25,749 bases of DNA, taken from positions 1 to 25,749 of the forward strand of contig JBGAWJ010000010.1 of NCBI GenBank assembly GCA_044227605.1. Direction: 5' to 3'. The first letter of the stretch is position 1. Every line of letters starts with the position of its first letter. Shown here one piece after another: positions 1 to 7,205 of the stretch. The notes under the pieces are model-generated. The model saw only the letters and a program-made list of their open reading frames with translations. It made no database searches and had not been told where the DNA came from. Origin of the DNA: JAEUKQ01 sp044227605 (GTDB taxonomy: Bacteria > Pseudomonadota > Alphaproteobacteria > JAEUKQ01). The position numbers and the translations under genes were made by a program.

Positions 1-222
1 GATTACGGGCAAACAGCCTTGTTGCAAGAATACGAAGAAAGTCGCCGTCCTGATAATTTGTTGTTAATTGCCGCCACCGATTTTTTGGATCGGTTGTTTT
101 CCAATAGGTCGGTACTATTGCGCCATGTCCGAGATGCGGGGATGGGTATGGTTGACCGGATGCCTTCCCTGAAAAAAATATTGATGAAACAAGCCATGGG
201 ATTATTGATGGGGCATCCTTGA
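1..222 (+). CDS. UbiH/UbiF/Coq6-family FAD-dependent hydroxylase, C-terminal end (5' truncated by window)
   Basis: Only the last 73 codons are present; frame 1 is open from the first base to the TGA at 220-222. The tail has the family's C-terminal pattern: a YEESRRPDN segment, then an ATDFLDRLFSN helix, a run of small hydrophobics and charged residues (RHVRDAGMGMVDR), and a closing LKKILMKQAMG. Enzymes of this family are flavin mono-oxygenases that hydroxylate the ubiquinone ring at the membrane. Which ring position this one modifies cannot be told without the FAD-binding N-terminus. It converges on the thioredoxin gene across a region that holds a probable gene remnant. Confidence 0.8.
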   Translation, partial: DYGQTALLQEYEESRRPDNLLLIAATDFLDRLFSNRSVLLRHVRDAGMGMVDRMPSLKKILMKQAMGLLMGHP

Positions 223-259
223 AATTTTAGGATATTTCATCTCATACGCTTAACAAGCT

Positions 260-560
260 TCAACACAACAGAAGGCTGTTAAAGGCAAGATCACAAAAGG
301 GGGTGTTATCTTTGGCATGGAAATTGCTAAGCTGAGGGCTACCCCCGACATGATGGGTAGGGAATGGGCACGGCGTTCTTTGATTGGGAATGGTTGGTAT
401 GGCGGTAGAATTTAGGCAGGCATTGCTTACCCCTTTACCGGAACAGGGTTGCATCATACCGATCAGGCGCGGATAAGCCAAAGAAGGTTGACCCACCCCA
501 ATAGTGAGGGTTAAAAAAATATTCACGGGCAACAGCAAAATCCTAGCCAAAGGAAAAACC
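260..560 (-). pseudogene. probable decayed LON substrate-binding-domain gene
   Basis: This stretch lies directly downstream of the YbbN-like gene and lacks an intact gene. On the minus strand it encodes an ILLLPVNIF segment followed shortly by PRLIGMMQP. These resemble two conserved N-terminal blocks of stand-alone LON-domain proteins (roughly LLLP..LPLNIFEPRY and RLIGMIQP), but the residues between the blocks are missing or scrambled. Upstream, the matching reading frame is closed by stops. After RLIGMMQP the frame stays open to about 260 but no longer resembles the family. From general knowledge, alphaproteobacteria often carry a LON-domain gene between ybbN and ubiH, which fits this position. 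Boundaries are approximate, and chance similarity remains possible. Confidence 0.35.
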
Positions 561-615
561 GATAAGATAGGGGTAATTCGTCAAAAAATGGATCAAAAAT
601 ATTGCCCGAAGTCAT

Positions 616-1560
616 TTATGAAAATAATAGGGAGGATAATTTCCGCCTTCCGTCTAAGGTACAGGGATGTGAAGCACCCAAAACGTCAAAAGCCTTCAGC
701 AATTGTTGATGCGCTTGCCCATCGTTCCAGGTACGGTTTTGCCGAATAAGCCCTAAAAGCTGTTCAATGGCTGCCCCCGGATTTTGATCACGGAAGTAAG
801 CCATGGCTAAATCAAATTGATATTGCAGGTCTTTAGGGGTTCCAGACAATCGGGCCTCTAAATCTTTCGTGCGGCCAATGTTTTTGAAGGATTCAGTAAA
901 TTCAATCGCTGTTTTTGCATTTTTAACCAAAGGGTCAGAAGATTTTTCCGGCGGCAATTGATCCAATACTTTTTTAGCGTCAGCCAGTTTTTGTAACCCT
1001 AAATAACTTTTGACCAACCCATTGGCTGCTGTTAAATGATGGGGTTGTTGTTGTAAAATTTTGCTATAAATGGCTGCTGCGGTGCCAAAATGTTGTTGCT
1101 GCAACAAATGATGTGCCTCCGTTAACGAGGCCTCAACCGTGGTTGCAGTTGCCGGTTTATTGGCACCAGCTAATTTTTTTAAATTTTCGATAAAAGTCCG
1201 GACTTGGCTTTCCTGCACATTTCCCATAAATCCATCAACAGGTTGGCCTTTATAAAAAGCATATACCATCGGGATAGACTGAATTTGCAACTGGGCCGCT
1301 AAATCCTGATTGCGGTCAACGTCAATTTTAACCAATCGCACCAGCCCCTTAGATTCGCGGACAACTTTTTCTAAAATCGGCCCCAATTGTTTACAAGGTC
1401 CACACCAACTTGCCCAGAAATCCACAATAATTGGTGTTTGCTGCGAAGGTTCTATAACATCTGCCAAAAAATTCTTGGTGTCGCTATCTTTAATTAAAAC
1501 CTGTCCTGAGGCGGGTTGTTGAGCAGGGGTATTTTTCTTTAAGCCGATCAGTTGTTCCAT
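616..1560 (-). CDS. thioredoxin-domain protein with TPR-like C-terminus (co-chaperone YbbN/CnoX-like)
   Basis: The protein has 314 residues. An N-terminal thioredoxin fold (about residues 20-130) contains the active site W-C53-G-P-C56-K inside IVDFWASWCGPCKQL, and the cis-proline region is QSIPMVYAF. The C-terminal half (about 140-314) is helical and TPR-like, with repeated A/L/Y patterns such as HHLLQQQHFGTAAAIYSKIL. This two-part layout matches the YbbN/CnoX family, which protects clients from oxidative aggregation and hands them to chaperones. Many family members lack the redox cysteines; here both are kept, so reductase activity is plausible. ATG start at 1558-1560 with a weak AAGAGA element upstream. 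A gene for a LON-domain protein often follows; here only a possible remnant does. Confidence 0.85.
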   Translation of the reverse strand: MEQLIGLKKNTPAQQPASGQVLIKDSDTKNFLADVIEPSQQTPIIVDFWASWCGPCKQLGPILEKVVRESKGLVRLVKIDVDRNQDLAAQLQIQSIPMVYAFYKGQPVDGFMGNVQESQVRTFIENLKKLAGANKPATATTVEASLTEAHHLLQQQHFGTAAAIYSKILQQQPHHLTAANGLVKSYLGLQKLADAKKVLDQLPPEKSSDPLVKNAKTAIEFTESFKNIGRTKDLEARLSGTPKDLQYQFDLAMAYFRDQNPGAAIEQLLGLIRQNRTWNDGQAHQQLLKAFDVLGASHPCTLDGRRKLSSLLFS

Positions 1561-1662
1561 GATTTATCTCTTATGAATTATTAAAAGAAAGTATTTTTGC
1601 AGATGATATAAAAATAGATGGCGAAGGGTAGTTCAAAAAGGGGCGATGTCATTTTTTTTATT

Positions 1663-2169
1663 TTATTTAAGAAACCTAGGCGGGTGATGCACAGCTTCCA
1701 TAAATTTTAATAACCCTTCAATAGGTAGTGATAGGGTAATGTCATTCTGTAGGGGGTGACAGGTGACCACCGGATGATCCAATAACTGCTCATCAAAAAT
1801 GGCTTGGACGTGACATTCCGGATCATTAATCACCGCCAGCGGGCTTACAGAGCCGGGCATCACAGCTAAATATTTCTGCAAACGCTCTGCACTGCCGAAA
1901 GATAAACGGCCACAACCCAATTTTTTTTCAAGCTCTTTTAAATCAATTGTCTGATCCTCGGGAGCCACTAGCAACCACATTTTTTCTTTATTGTCCCGTA
2001 AAAACAGATTTTTGAGATGTAAGCCTTCAATTATGCCACGATGTTCCTTAGCCGCCGCAACGGTTGGTAGTGGAGGGTGATAGTAAATCTTTAGGTCAAT
2101 TTGCAATCGTTGCAGAAGCTGAACCAGCAATCGGTGGCTGATACGAGAAAGGTCAGAAGTTTCTACCAT
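1663..2169 (-). CDS. ProXp-ala/YbaK-type prolyl-tRNA trans-editing deacylase
   Basis: A single-domain YbaK/ProRS-INS protein that by family hydrolyses mis-acylated tRNA-Pro in the cytosol. From the chosen start it is 168 residues, close to family size. Visible signatures are K53-NLFLRD (the conserved lysine block), IDLKELEKKLGCGRLSF, PGSVSP at about 105-110 and HPLQND at about 138-143. The frame extends upstream to a TTG at 2272-2274, but that would add 35 residues (MQRFYMIEYL...) with no family counterpart, so the ATG at 2167-2169 was chosen. No clear Shine-Dalgarno precedes either start. It follows the same strand as the thioredoxin gene but is 102 bases upstream of it, so separate promoters are possible. 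Divergent from the ExoD gene. Confidence 0.82.
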   Translation of the reverse strand: MVETSDLSRISHRLLVQLLQRLQIDLKIYYHPPLPTVAAAKEHRGIIEGLHLKNLFLRDNKEKMWLLVAPEDQTIDLKELEKKLGCGRLSFGSAERLQKYLAVMPGSVSPLAVINDPECHVQAIFDEQLLDHPVVTCHPLQNDITLSLPIEGLLKFMEAVHHPPRFLK

Positions 2170-2347
2170 GATGATTGAAAGGACTAATCCCTTATCTTCT
2201 ATGAATTGGTTAATGACTAAGGATCCATGATAAAAGATCAGTTCAAGATATTCAATCATATAAAATCTTTGCAAGTACTCAAAAAAAGATTATAGCTTGT
2301 GGGTATGACCTTTCCCAATTTATCCTTATGATCGGTTTTTGGTAAAA

Positions 2348-2962
2348 ATGGATATTCAAGATAAACAACGTGTTTCCGAAATATTAACAGCGCTTGCCGA
2401 AGATGATCAGCGTGAAAGGATTTCCTTAAAAGATCTTTTGACAATTTTGGGGGAGCGGGGTTTTGGTATTTTAATTCTTGTTTTAACTTTACCAAATTTA
2501 ACCCCTATATTTTTACCAGGCATGTCGGCGGTTTTGGGCATACCTATTGGCGTCTTGGCCTTACAAATTATGGTGGGGGCAAAACGGCCATGGCTGCCCA
2601 GTATATTACTTAAAAGATCACTGGCTAGATCTGATTTTGCCAAAGTTATCAAATATTCTTTGCCGTTGCTTAATCGTGCGGAAAGGATCTTAAAGCCTAG
2701 ATGGGGGATTTTCACCTCTTTTCTATTTCGCATTCTGATGGCGTGGGTGATTTTGTTGTTGGCTATTTTCCTGGCGTTACCACTGCCCTTCACTGGCATG
2801 ATCCTGGCTTTTCCCTTATTTATTATGTCGGTGGCTTTGCTGGAGCATGATGGGTTATCAGCGTTGGTGGGGGTTATTTTAGGGATTTTAATCAATGCGG
2901 GCATTGTCTATTTCTTTTGGACAATCTTTGTTGAAATTTGGGCCTGGATATTAGGATTATAG
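2348..2962 (+). CDS. ExoD-family membrane protein
   Basis: About 204 residues. The sequence shows the ExoD family's central signature: ERGFGILILVLTLPNLTPI, then PGMSAVLGIPIG and RPWLPSILLKR. A soluble N-terminal stretch of about 45 residues leads into a set of hydrophobic segments, including two long ones at roughly 135-165 and 175-200. The family was named from a rhizobial mutant with altered exopolysaccharide; its biochemical role is not established. An in-frame TTG at 2339 would add three residues (MVK); the ATG at 2348 follows a GGTAAA and is preferred. The gene stands alone between the deacylase (divergent) and tRNA-Gly, so context says little about its job. Confidence 0.75.
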   Translation: MDIQDKQRVSEILTALAEDDQRERISLKDLLTILGERGFGILILVLTLPNLTPIFLPGMSAVLGIPIGVLALQIMVGAKRPWLPSILLKRSLARSDFAKVIKYSLPLLNRAERILKPRWGIFTSFLFRILMAWVILLLAIFLALPLPFTGMILAFPLFIMSVALLEHDGLSALVGVILGILINAGIVYFFWTIFVEIWAWILGL

Positions 2963-3049
2963 GAAAAAACCGCGGGATATTATTTTTTCTTGATCTTCTC
3001 TAAAAAAGCCTTTACATGTTTTGGGTAAGTAGCAATGACACTTGTTCAC

Positions 3050-3124
3050 GCGGGCGTAGCTCAGGGGTAGAGCACAACCTTGCCAAGGTTGGGGTCGAGG
3101 GTTCAAATCCCTTCGCCCGCTCCA
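3050..3124 (+). tRNA. tRNA-Gly (anticodon GCC)
   Basis: A complete cloverleaf can be drawn. The acceptor stem GCGGGCG (3050-3056) pairs with CGCCCGC (3114-3120). The D-arm is GCTCAGGGGTAGAGC. The anticodon stem-loop is CAACC-TTGCCAA-GGTTG with GCC in the middle. The T-arm is GAGGGTTCAAATCCCTT, and the encoded CCA is at 3122-3124. The GCC anticodon reads GGC and GGU glycine codons. Confidence 0.97.
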
Positions 3125-3139
3125 GTTCCAAAACTGGAG
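3120..3139 (+). other. perfect 8-bp hairpin overlapping the tRNA-Gly 3' end
   Basis: CTCCAGTT (3120-3127) and AACTGGAG (3132-3139) are exact inverted repeats separated by CCAA. The left arm includes the tRNA discriminator base and CCA. No T-run follows, so it is not a classical intrinsic terminator. It could act in 3'-end processing or transcript ending, or be coincidental. Confidence 0.4.
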
Positions 3140-3269
3140 TTGTTGGGGAAGTGTATGTCGACGATAATTCTTAAAAGTCTGTCGAGGTTTCTCAAATATT
3201 AGGCTTTTCCTAAGGAATGCTGAATTTTTGTGGTTTGCCCTGTCGGCAGGTAAGTTTTTATAGGATGGA

Positions 3270-3297
3270 TTGTGGATTGATAAATATACCCTATATA
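3270..3297 (+). promoter_or_regulatory. possible sigma70-type promoter for folE
   Basis: TTGTGG at 3270-3275 and TATATA at 3292-3297 are separated by 16 bases, about 50 bases ahead of the folE start. The -35 match is imperfect and the area is AT-rich, so this is a weak call. The remainder of the 222-base gap between the tRNA and folE shows nothing else recognisable. Confidence 0.3.
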
Positions 3298-3346
3298 CAC
3301 TCACTAAAAGCTTGCGCTCAAAAGAAATGATGAAAAGGGTTAAATA

Positions 3347-3994
3347 ATGAATTTTCGCAACCGGCCTACCGACCAAACAAAACCAGAGAAAACAATTCAG
3401 AATCCTATCACGGTTGATGATCATCGTCCCAGCCGAATGGATGCGGAAGCGGCGGTGCGGACTTTGATTCGTTGGGCGGGTGATGACCCGGAGCGCGAAG
3501 GGTTACTCGAAACCCCAAAACGGGTGGTAAGGGCTTACGAGGAATTTTTTTCCGGCTATGGCCAAGATCCCCAGAAAATCCTTTCCCGTACTTTCGATGA
3601 AGTGGAGGGGTATGACGAAATTATCTTGTTGCGGGATATCCGGGTGGAATCGCATTGCGAACATCATCTGGTGCCAATTATTGGGAAGGTTCATCTGGCC
3701 TACCTGCCATCCACCAAAGTGGTAGGGATCAGTAAATTGGCACGATTAGTGGATGTGTTCGCTAAAAGATTACAAATCCAAGAAAAATTAACGGTACAAA
3801 TTGCCCAAACCCTTCAAAACGCCTTGCAACCAAGAGGGGTTGCGGTGGTGATTGAATCGGATCATGCCTGTATGACCACTAGGGGGGTGCACAAGACTGG
3901 CGTTAAAATGGTTACCTCCCAGATGTTGGGGCTTTTTAAAACTGATCTTGAAAAAAGAAAAGAATTTTACACCCTGGCGGGTCTTTCCGGGTAA
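3347..3994 (+). CDS. folE: GTP cyclohydrolase I (FolE)
   Basis: The protein has 215 residues. It converts GTP to 7,8-dihydroneopterin triphosphate, the first step of tetrahydrofolate synthesis, in the cytosol. The zinc site is visible as C104-E-H-H107 in ESHCEHHLVPI and as C175 in DHACMTTRG. Other family blocks are PEREGLLETPKRVVRAYEEFFSGY, GISKLARLVDVFAKRLQIQEKLT and the C-terminal TSQMLGLFKTD. The stretch before residue 30 is polar and not conserved. The ATG at 3347 follows AAAAGGG at a normal distance. Length and motifs are ordinary for a type I (zinc) enzyme. It converges on kdpD with a 52-base gap that holds no strong terminator. Confidence 0.95.
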   Translation: MNFRNRPTDQTKPEKTIQNPITVDDHRPSRMDAEAAVRTLIRWAGDDPEREGLLETPKRVVRAYEEFFSGYGQDPQKILSRTFDEVEGYDEIILLRDIRVESHCEHHLVPIIGKVHLAYLPSTKVVGISKLARLVDVFAKRLQIQEKLTVQIAQTLQNALQPRGVAVVIESDHACMTTRGVHKTGVKMVTSQMLGLFKTDLEKRKEFYTLAGLSG

Positions 3995-4046
3995 GTTCTC
4001 AAGAACTTTATTGGCCTATGTCAAATATCATGGGGTTATTTGATAC

Positions 4047-6614
4047 CTATTGTTCGATGAGTAGGGGTAATTGTAGCTCAATGGAAAAGGGGCTTTGGTT
4101 AATCAGCAGGGAACCTTGATGAAGTTCAACAATGATTCGAGCCACGGAAATTGCCAAATTATTGTTAGATAAAGCTAAGTGACTGGGCGATGAATCGGTT
4201 TGCATCACCCAACAGACAAAGCCTTTTTTGAAGGAAATATGAACTTTTAGAAAATAGCCGTAAGATCGGCTGGTTTCTAAAAGGTTGATCATGGCCCTTT
4301 TGAACAGGGTTTCGTCAATCGCTACCAGCCTTGAGGTATCAAAATCATCCCGATCCCAATGAATTTCATTGCCTGGCATATATTGCTCAAGGGATTGGCT
4401 GATGAAAAGATCAATCTCAGAAATCGAAATTTCTTTTTTCTCCAACCCGATTTTCTTTTGTTCATAGTCGCTGAGGAACCTGAGATTATGAACAAAACGG
4501 TCAATATTCCGCACATTTTGATGAATGTTGACATATTCCGGTAAAGAATGATCTAAGGAAAGATCTTGGATTTGTTGGATCAATTGTTGCAAAAAAGGGT
4601 CCAAATCTTGGGTAATCCAAGCAAGGAATAAGGAACGGAAGCGTCCGGTTTCTGAAATAATCTTGGCCTGATCAATATCCTCTGCTAAATGCACCCGCTC
4701 AATTGCCACGGCTGTTTGGTCTGCTAGGGCGTCTAAAAGCCTTTTTTCGTCTGAAGAAAGCGTGAAATCTTCTTGATCACGGTATAATCCCAAAAGGCCT
4801 ACTTGATCACGCTCAGTTTTTAAAGGGATAAAAAGCCTTTTGGCACCCGGCAATGTATCCGTTCCAGGCCCAGTCATAGTATCATGGTCCCATGCCCATT
4901 TTGCGGCGGCATAATCGGAATCATCTAAGATTTCTTGTAAGGGGTATCCAGCTTTTACCAGCAGCTTGTCTCCCTCTGGTTGCAATAAAACCACCTGTAG
5001 TTGCAACATTTCTGCAATTTGTTGGCTGACAACATTTAAAAGGTTATCGACATCCCCGATGGCTGCGATCCGGCGGCTGAAATTATATAAAGCGGTAGTG
5101 GTTTTGGCGCGTTGTTGGGCGCTGGTTGCTTGGTTGCGTAATCGAACGTTCAATTTACTAGCCAAGATGGATACCAGCAATAATAGGCCAAAAGTAATAA
5201 AATTAACGGGCTCGGCAATGGTCAAAGTATAAAAGGGCGGTGTTAGAAAGTAGTTATAGGCCAGCGCGCTTAATAAAGAAGCGTATAAGGCGGGCGCTAA
5301 ACCAAACTTTGTCGAAATCAAAAAAACGGCGGCCAGGAAAAATATAGCCAAATCCCTGCCTTGACCAGTAGAATTCAATAACCAACCCAGCATTAAAGCC
5401 AACCCCACCAACCCCGTGGCCGCAATATAGCTGAAAAGGCTGCCAAAATCAGCTTTTAGGGAAGTGGTTGAGGATTTGCCTAAAGACTCATCTTGGGCTG
5501 CAATCACATGGATACCAATTTTACCCGAATGGCGGACTAGGTCACGGACAATTGATCCATGAACCATTTCAAACCATTTTGAGCGGGGTGATTTTCCCAA
5601 AATAATCTGGGTGATATTATGTTCCCGGGCATAAGCTAATAGATCCGCGGCAATTTGTCGGCCTGGTATGATAACGGTATCTCCCCCTAACTGTTCGGCG
5701 AGCCTAAGGGCCCCTGCAACACGGTCGCGCGCTTCTGCAGATAAAGTGTGATGCCTGGTTGATTCAATATAAACCGCCACCCATTTGGCCTGGATTTTAT
5801 CGGCTGTCCGCCGGGCATAGCGGATCAAGTCGTAGGAGCTGGGATTTTCATTGACGCATACCAGGATTCTTTCACCGGCAGCCCAAGGACCTGAAATTGA
5901 ATGGCTTTGCATATATTGCACCATGTCATCATCAACATGTTGGGCGGTTTGCCGCAAAGCCAGTTCCCGCAAGGCCGTTAGGTTGCCTTCCGTAAAATAA
6001 TTTTGTAAAGCCCTTTGGGCTTGATCACCCACATACACTTTGCCCTCCTGGACCCTTTTGATAAGATCCTGGGGGGTTAGGTCAATCAATTCGATTTCGT
6101 CAGCTTGATCGATCAGGCGATCAGGGATTGTTTCGCGCACCCGGACATTGGTGATTTGGGCCACTACATCATTCAAACTTTCCAAATGTTGGATATTGAG
6201 AGTCGTATAGACATTAATACCGGCGGCTAGTATTTCTTCAACATCCATATAGCGCTTTGGATGACGACTATCGGCGGCATTGGTATGGGCAAATTCATCA
6301 ACCAACACCAATTGGGGGGCACGTTTTAAAATGGCGTCCAAATCCATTTCTTCGAGTAGACGGCCTTTATAAACCAAGCGTTGCCGGGGGACAATTTCTA
6401 AGCCCGAGATCAGTGCTTCTGTTTCACGCCTACCATGGGTTTCAACTAAACCTACAACAACATCTATCCCTTGCTTTTTTTGGTTTTGGGCATTTTGCAG
6501 CATCTCATAGGTTTTACCAACCCCTGGAGCGGCCCCTAAGAATATTTTCAGTTTACCGCGTTTTTCACGGTTGGCTTCTTCAAGCAAGGCGTCAGGACGG
6601 GTATAGCTGTTCAT
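4047..6614 (-). CDS. kdpD: KdpD-like potassium sensor with degenerate histidine-kinase module
   Basis: The protein has 855 residues and an uninterrupted frame. The KdpD N-terminal domain (about 20-230) is well kept, with Walker A GAAPGVGKT (28-36), VDEFAHTN and TLNIQHLESL. A USP-like domain follows (about 248-372), then a DUF4118 membrane block with about four helices (395-490) and a GAF-like region (about 505-640). The kinase end is still recognisable (for example VARIIVELHQG) but its key residues are gone. The H-box, normally SHDLRTPL, reads TQDLDPFL, so the phospho-acceptor is Gln669. The N-box NLLENA reads NLLETS (Asn to Thr781). The G1 box reads QTDSSP, and the G2 glycines are replaced by NNN (817-819). 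No kdpE follows; folE converges from the other side. ATG at 6612-6614 lies 11 bases after the kdpC stop. I infer a sensor or scaffold without autokinase activity. Confidence 0.9.
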   Translation of the reverse strand: MNSYTRPDALLEEANREKRGKLKIFLGAAPGVGKTYEMLQNAQNQKKQGIDVVVGLVETHGRRETEALISGLEIVPRQRLVYKGRLLEEMDLDAILKRAPQLVLVDEFAHTNAADSRHPKRYMDVEEILAAGINVYTTLNIQHLESLNDVVAQITNVRVRETIPDRLIDQADEIELIDLTPQDLIKRVQEGKVYVGDQAQRALQNYFTEGNLTALRELALRQTAQHVDDDMVQYMQSHSISGPWAAGERILVCVNENPSSYDLIRYARRTADKIQAKWVAVYIESTRHHTLSAEARDRVAGALRLAEQLGGDTVIIPGRQIAADLLAYAREHNITQIILGKSPRSKWFEMVHGSIVRDLVRHSGKIGIHVIAAQDESLGKSSTTSLKADFGSLFSYIAATGLVGLALMLGWLLNSTGQGRDLAIFFLAAVFLISTKFGLAPALYASLLSALAYNYFLTPPFYTLTIAEPVNFITFGLLLLVSILASKLNVRLRNQATSAQQRAKTTTALYNFSRRIAAIGDVDNLLNVVSQQIAEMLQLQVVLLQPEGDKLLVKAGYPLQEILDDSDYAAAKWAWDHDTMTGPGTDTLPGAKRLFIPLKTERDQVGLLGLYRDQEDFTLSSDEKRLLDALADQTAVAIERVHLAEDIDQAKIISETGRFRSLFLAWITQDLDPFLQQLIQQIQDLSLDHSLPEYVNIHQNVRNIDRFVHNLRFLSDYEQKKIGLEKKEISISEIDLFISQSLEQYMPGNEIHWDRDDFDTSRLVAIDETLFKRAMINLLETSRSYGYFLKVHISFKKGFVCWVMQTDSSPSHLALSNNNLAISVARIIVELHQGSLLINQSPFSIELQLPLLIEQ

Positions 6615-6625
6615 CGGTACAACTT

Positions 6626-7198
6626 TTATGGGTTATAGGGAAATAAAAGATCTAGCTGAGTGTTCAATACTAGCACATTGACCCGCGGATCACCTAAAAT
6701 AAATAGGGTCCTGCCATCGATATGCTGGGCCACCAAATTCTCAAGATCCCTCTCAGTTATTGCCCGTACATTGGCAATACGGCGAATCTGCAACCGGGCT
6801 GCTTCGGGGCTTATATGAGGATCAAGGCCGCTTGCGGAAAACGTAATCAAATCTATGGGGATAGGTTTTTGCTCGCCTTGATAAGATACGGCTTTTTCGG
6901 CGATATCTGCAACCAACAAAGGATTAGCGGGGCTTAGGTTCCTGCCTCCCGAACTCATGGCATCATAGCCTTGCCCTGCAGCCGAAGGACGGTTATGGAA
7001 ATAGTAATCCCGTTGGAAATTTTGGCCAATGAGGGATGAGCCTTGAATTTTGCCGGTCGGGGATAGGACAAAACTCCCTTGCGCTTGATCAGGAAAAGCA
7101 AGGTTTCCCAGTTCAGTGATCAAGAAGGGATAGACAATCCCCGTTAAAAAGGTCAAACCAAAAAACAAGATGAAAACCGGGCGTAGGATATTCAACAC
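6626..7198 (-). CDS. kdpC: K+-transporting ATPase subunit C (KdpC)
   Basis: KdpC is the single-helix accessory subunit that aids ATP binding by KdpB in the KdpFABC pump. From the chosen GTG (7196-7198) it has 190 residues, the usual length, beginning VLNILRPVFILFFGLTFLTG, the one membrane segment. Later blocks are GSSLIGQNF, YYFHNRPSA and SGLDPHISPEAARLQ near the middle, all typical. An in-frame TTG at 7217-7219 lies inside kdpB and would add seven residues. The GTG is favoured because AGGTG (7203-7207 on the minus strand) sits just ahead of it and overlaps the kdpB stop, which suggests translational coupling. Confidence 0.93.
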   Translation of the reverse strand: MLNILRPVFILFFGLTFLTGIVYPFLITELGNLAFPDQAQGSFVLSPTGKIQGSSLIGQNFQRDYYFHNRPSAAGQGYDAMSSGGRNLSPANPLLVADIAEKAVSYQGEQKPIPIDLITFSASGLDPHISPEAARLQIRRIANVRAITERDLENLVAQHIDGRTLFILGDPRVNVLVLNTQLDLLFPYNP

Positions 7199-7205
7199 AA
7201 AACAC

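Noticed and set aside
504..749. 81-codon plus-strand frame
   Set aside because: It overlaps the end of the thioredoxin-TPR gene on the other strand and has no recognisable domain.
2957..3424. 155-codon minus-strand frame containing GRRDLNPRPQPWQGC
   Set aside because: That peptide is the antisense translation of the tRNA-Gly T-arm and anticodon region, a well-known spurious product; the frame also overlaps the folE start.
3995..4046. bidirectional terminator between folE and kdpD
   Set aside because: Only short imperfect dyads (such as CAAATA/TATTTG) without a T-run are present.
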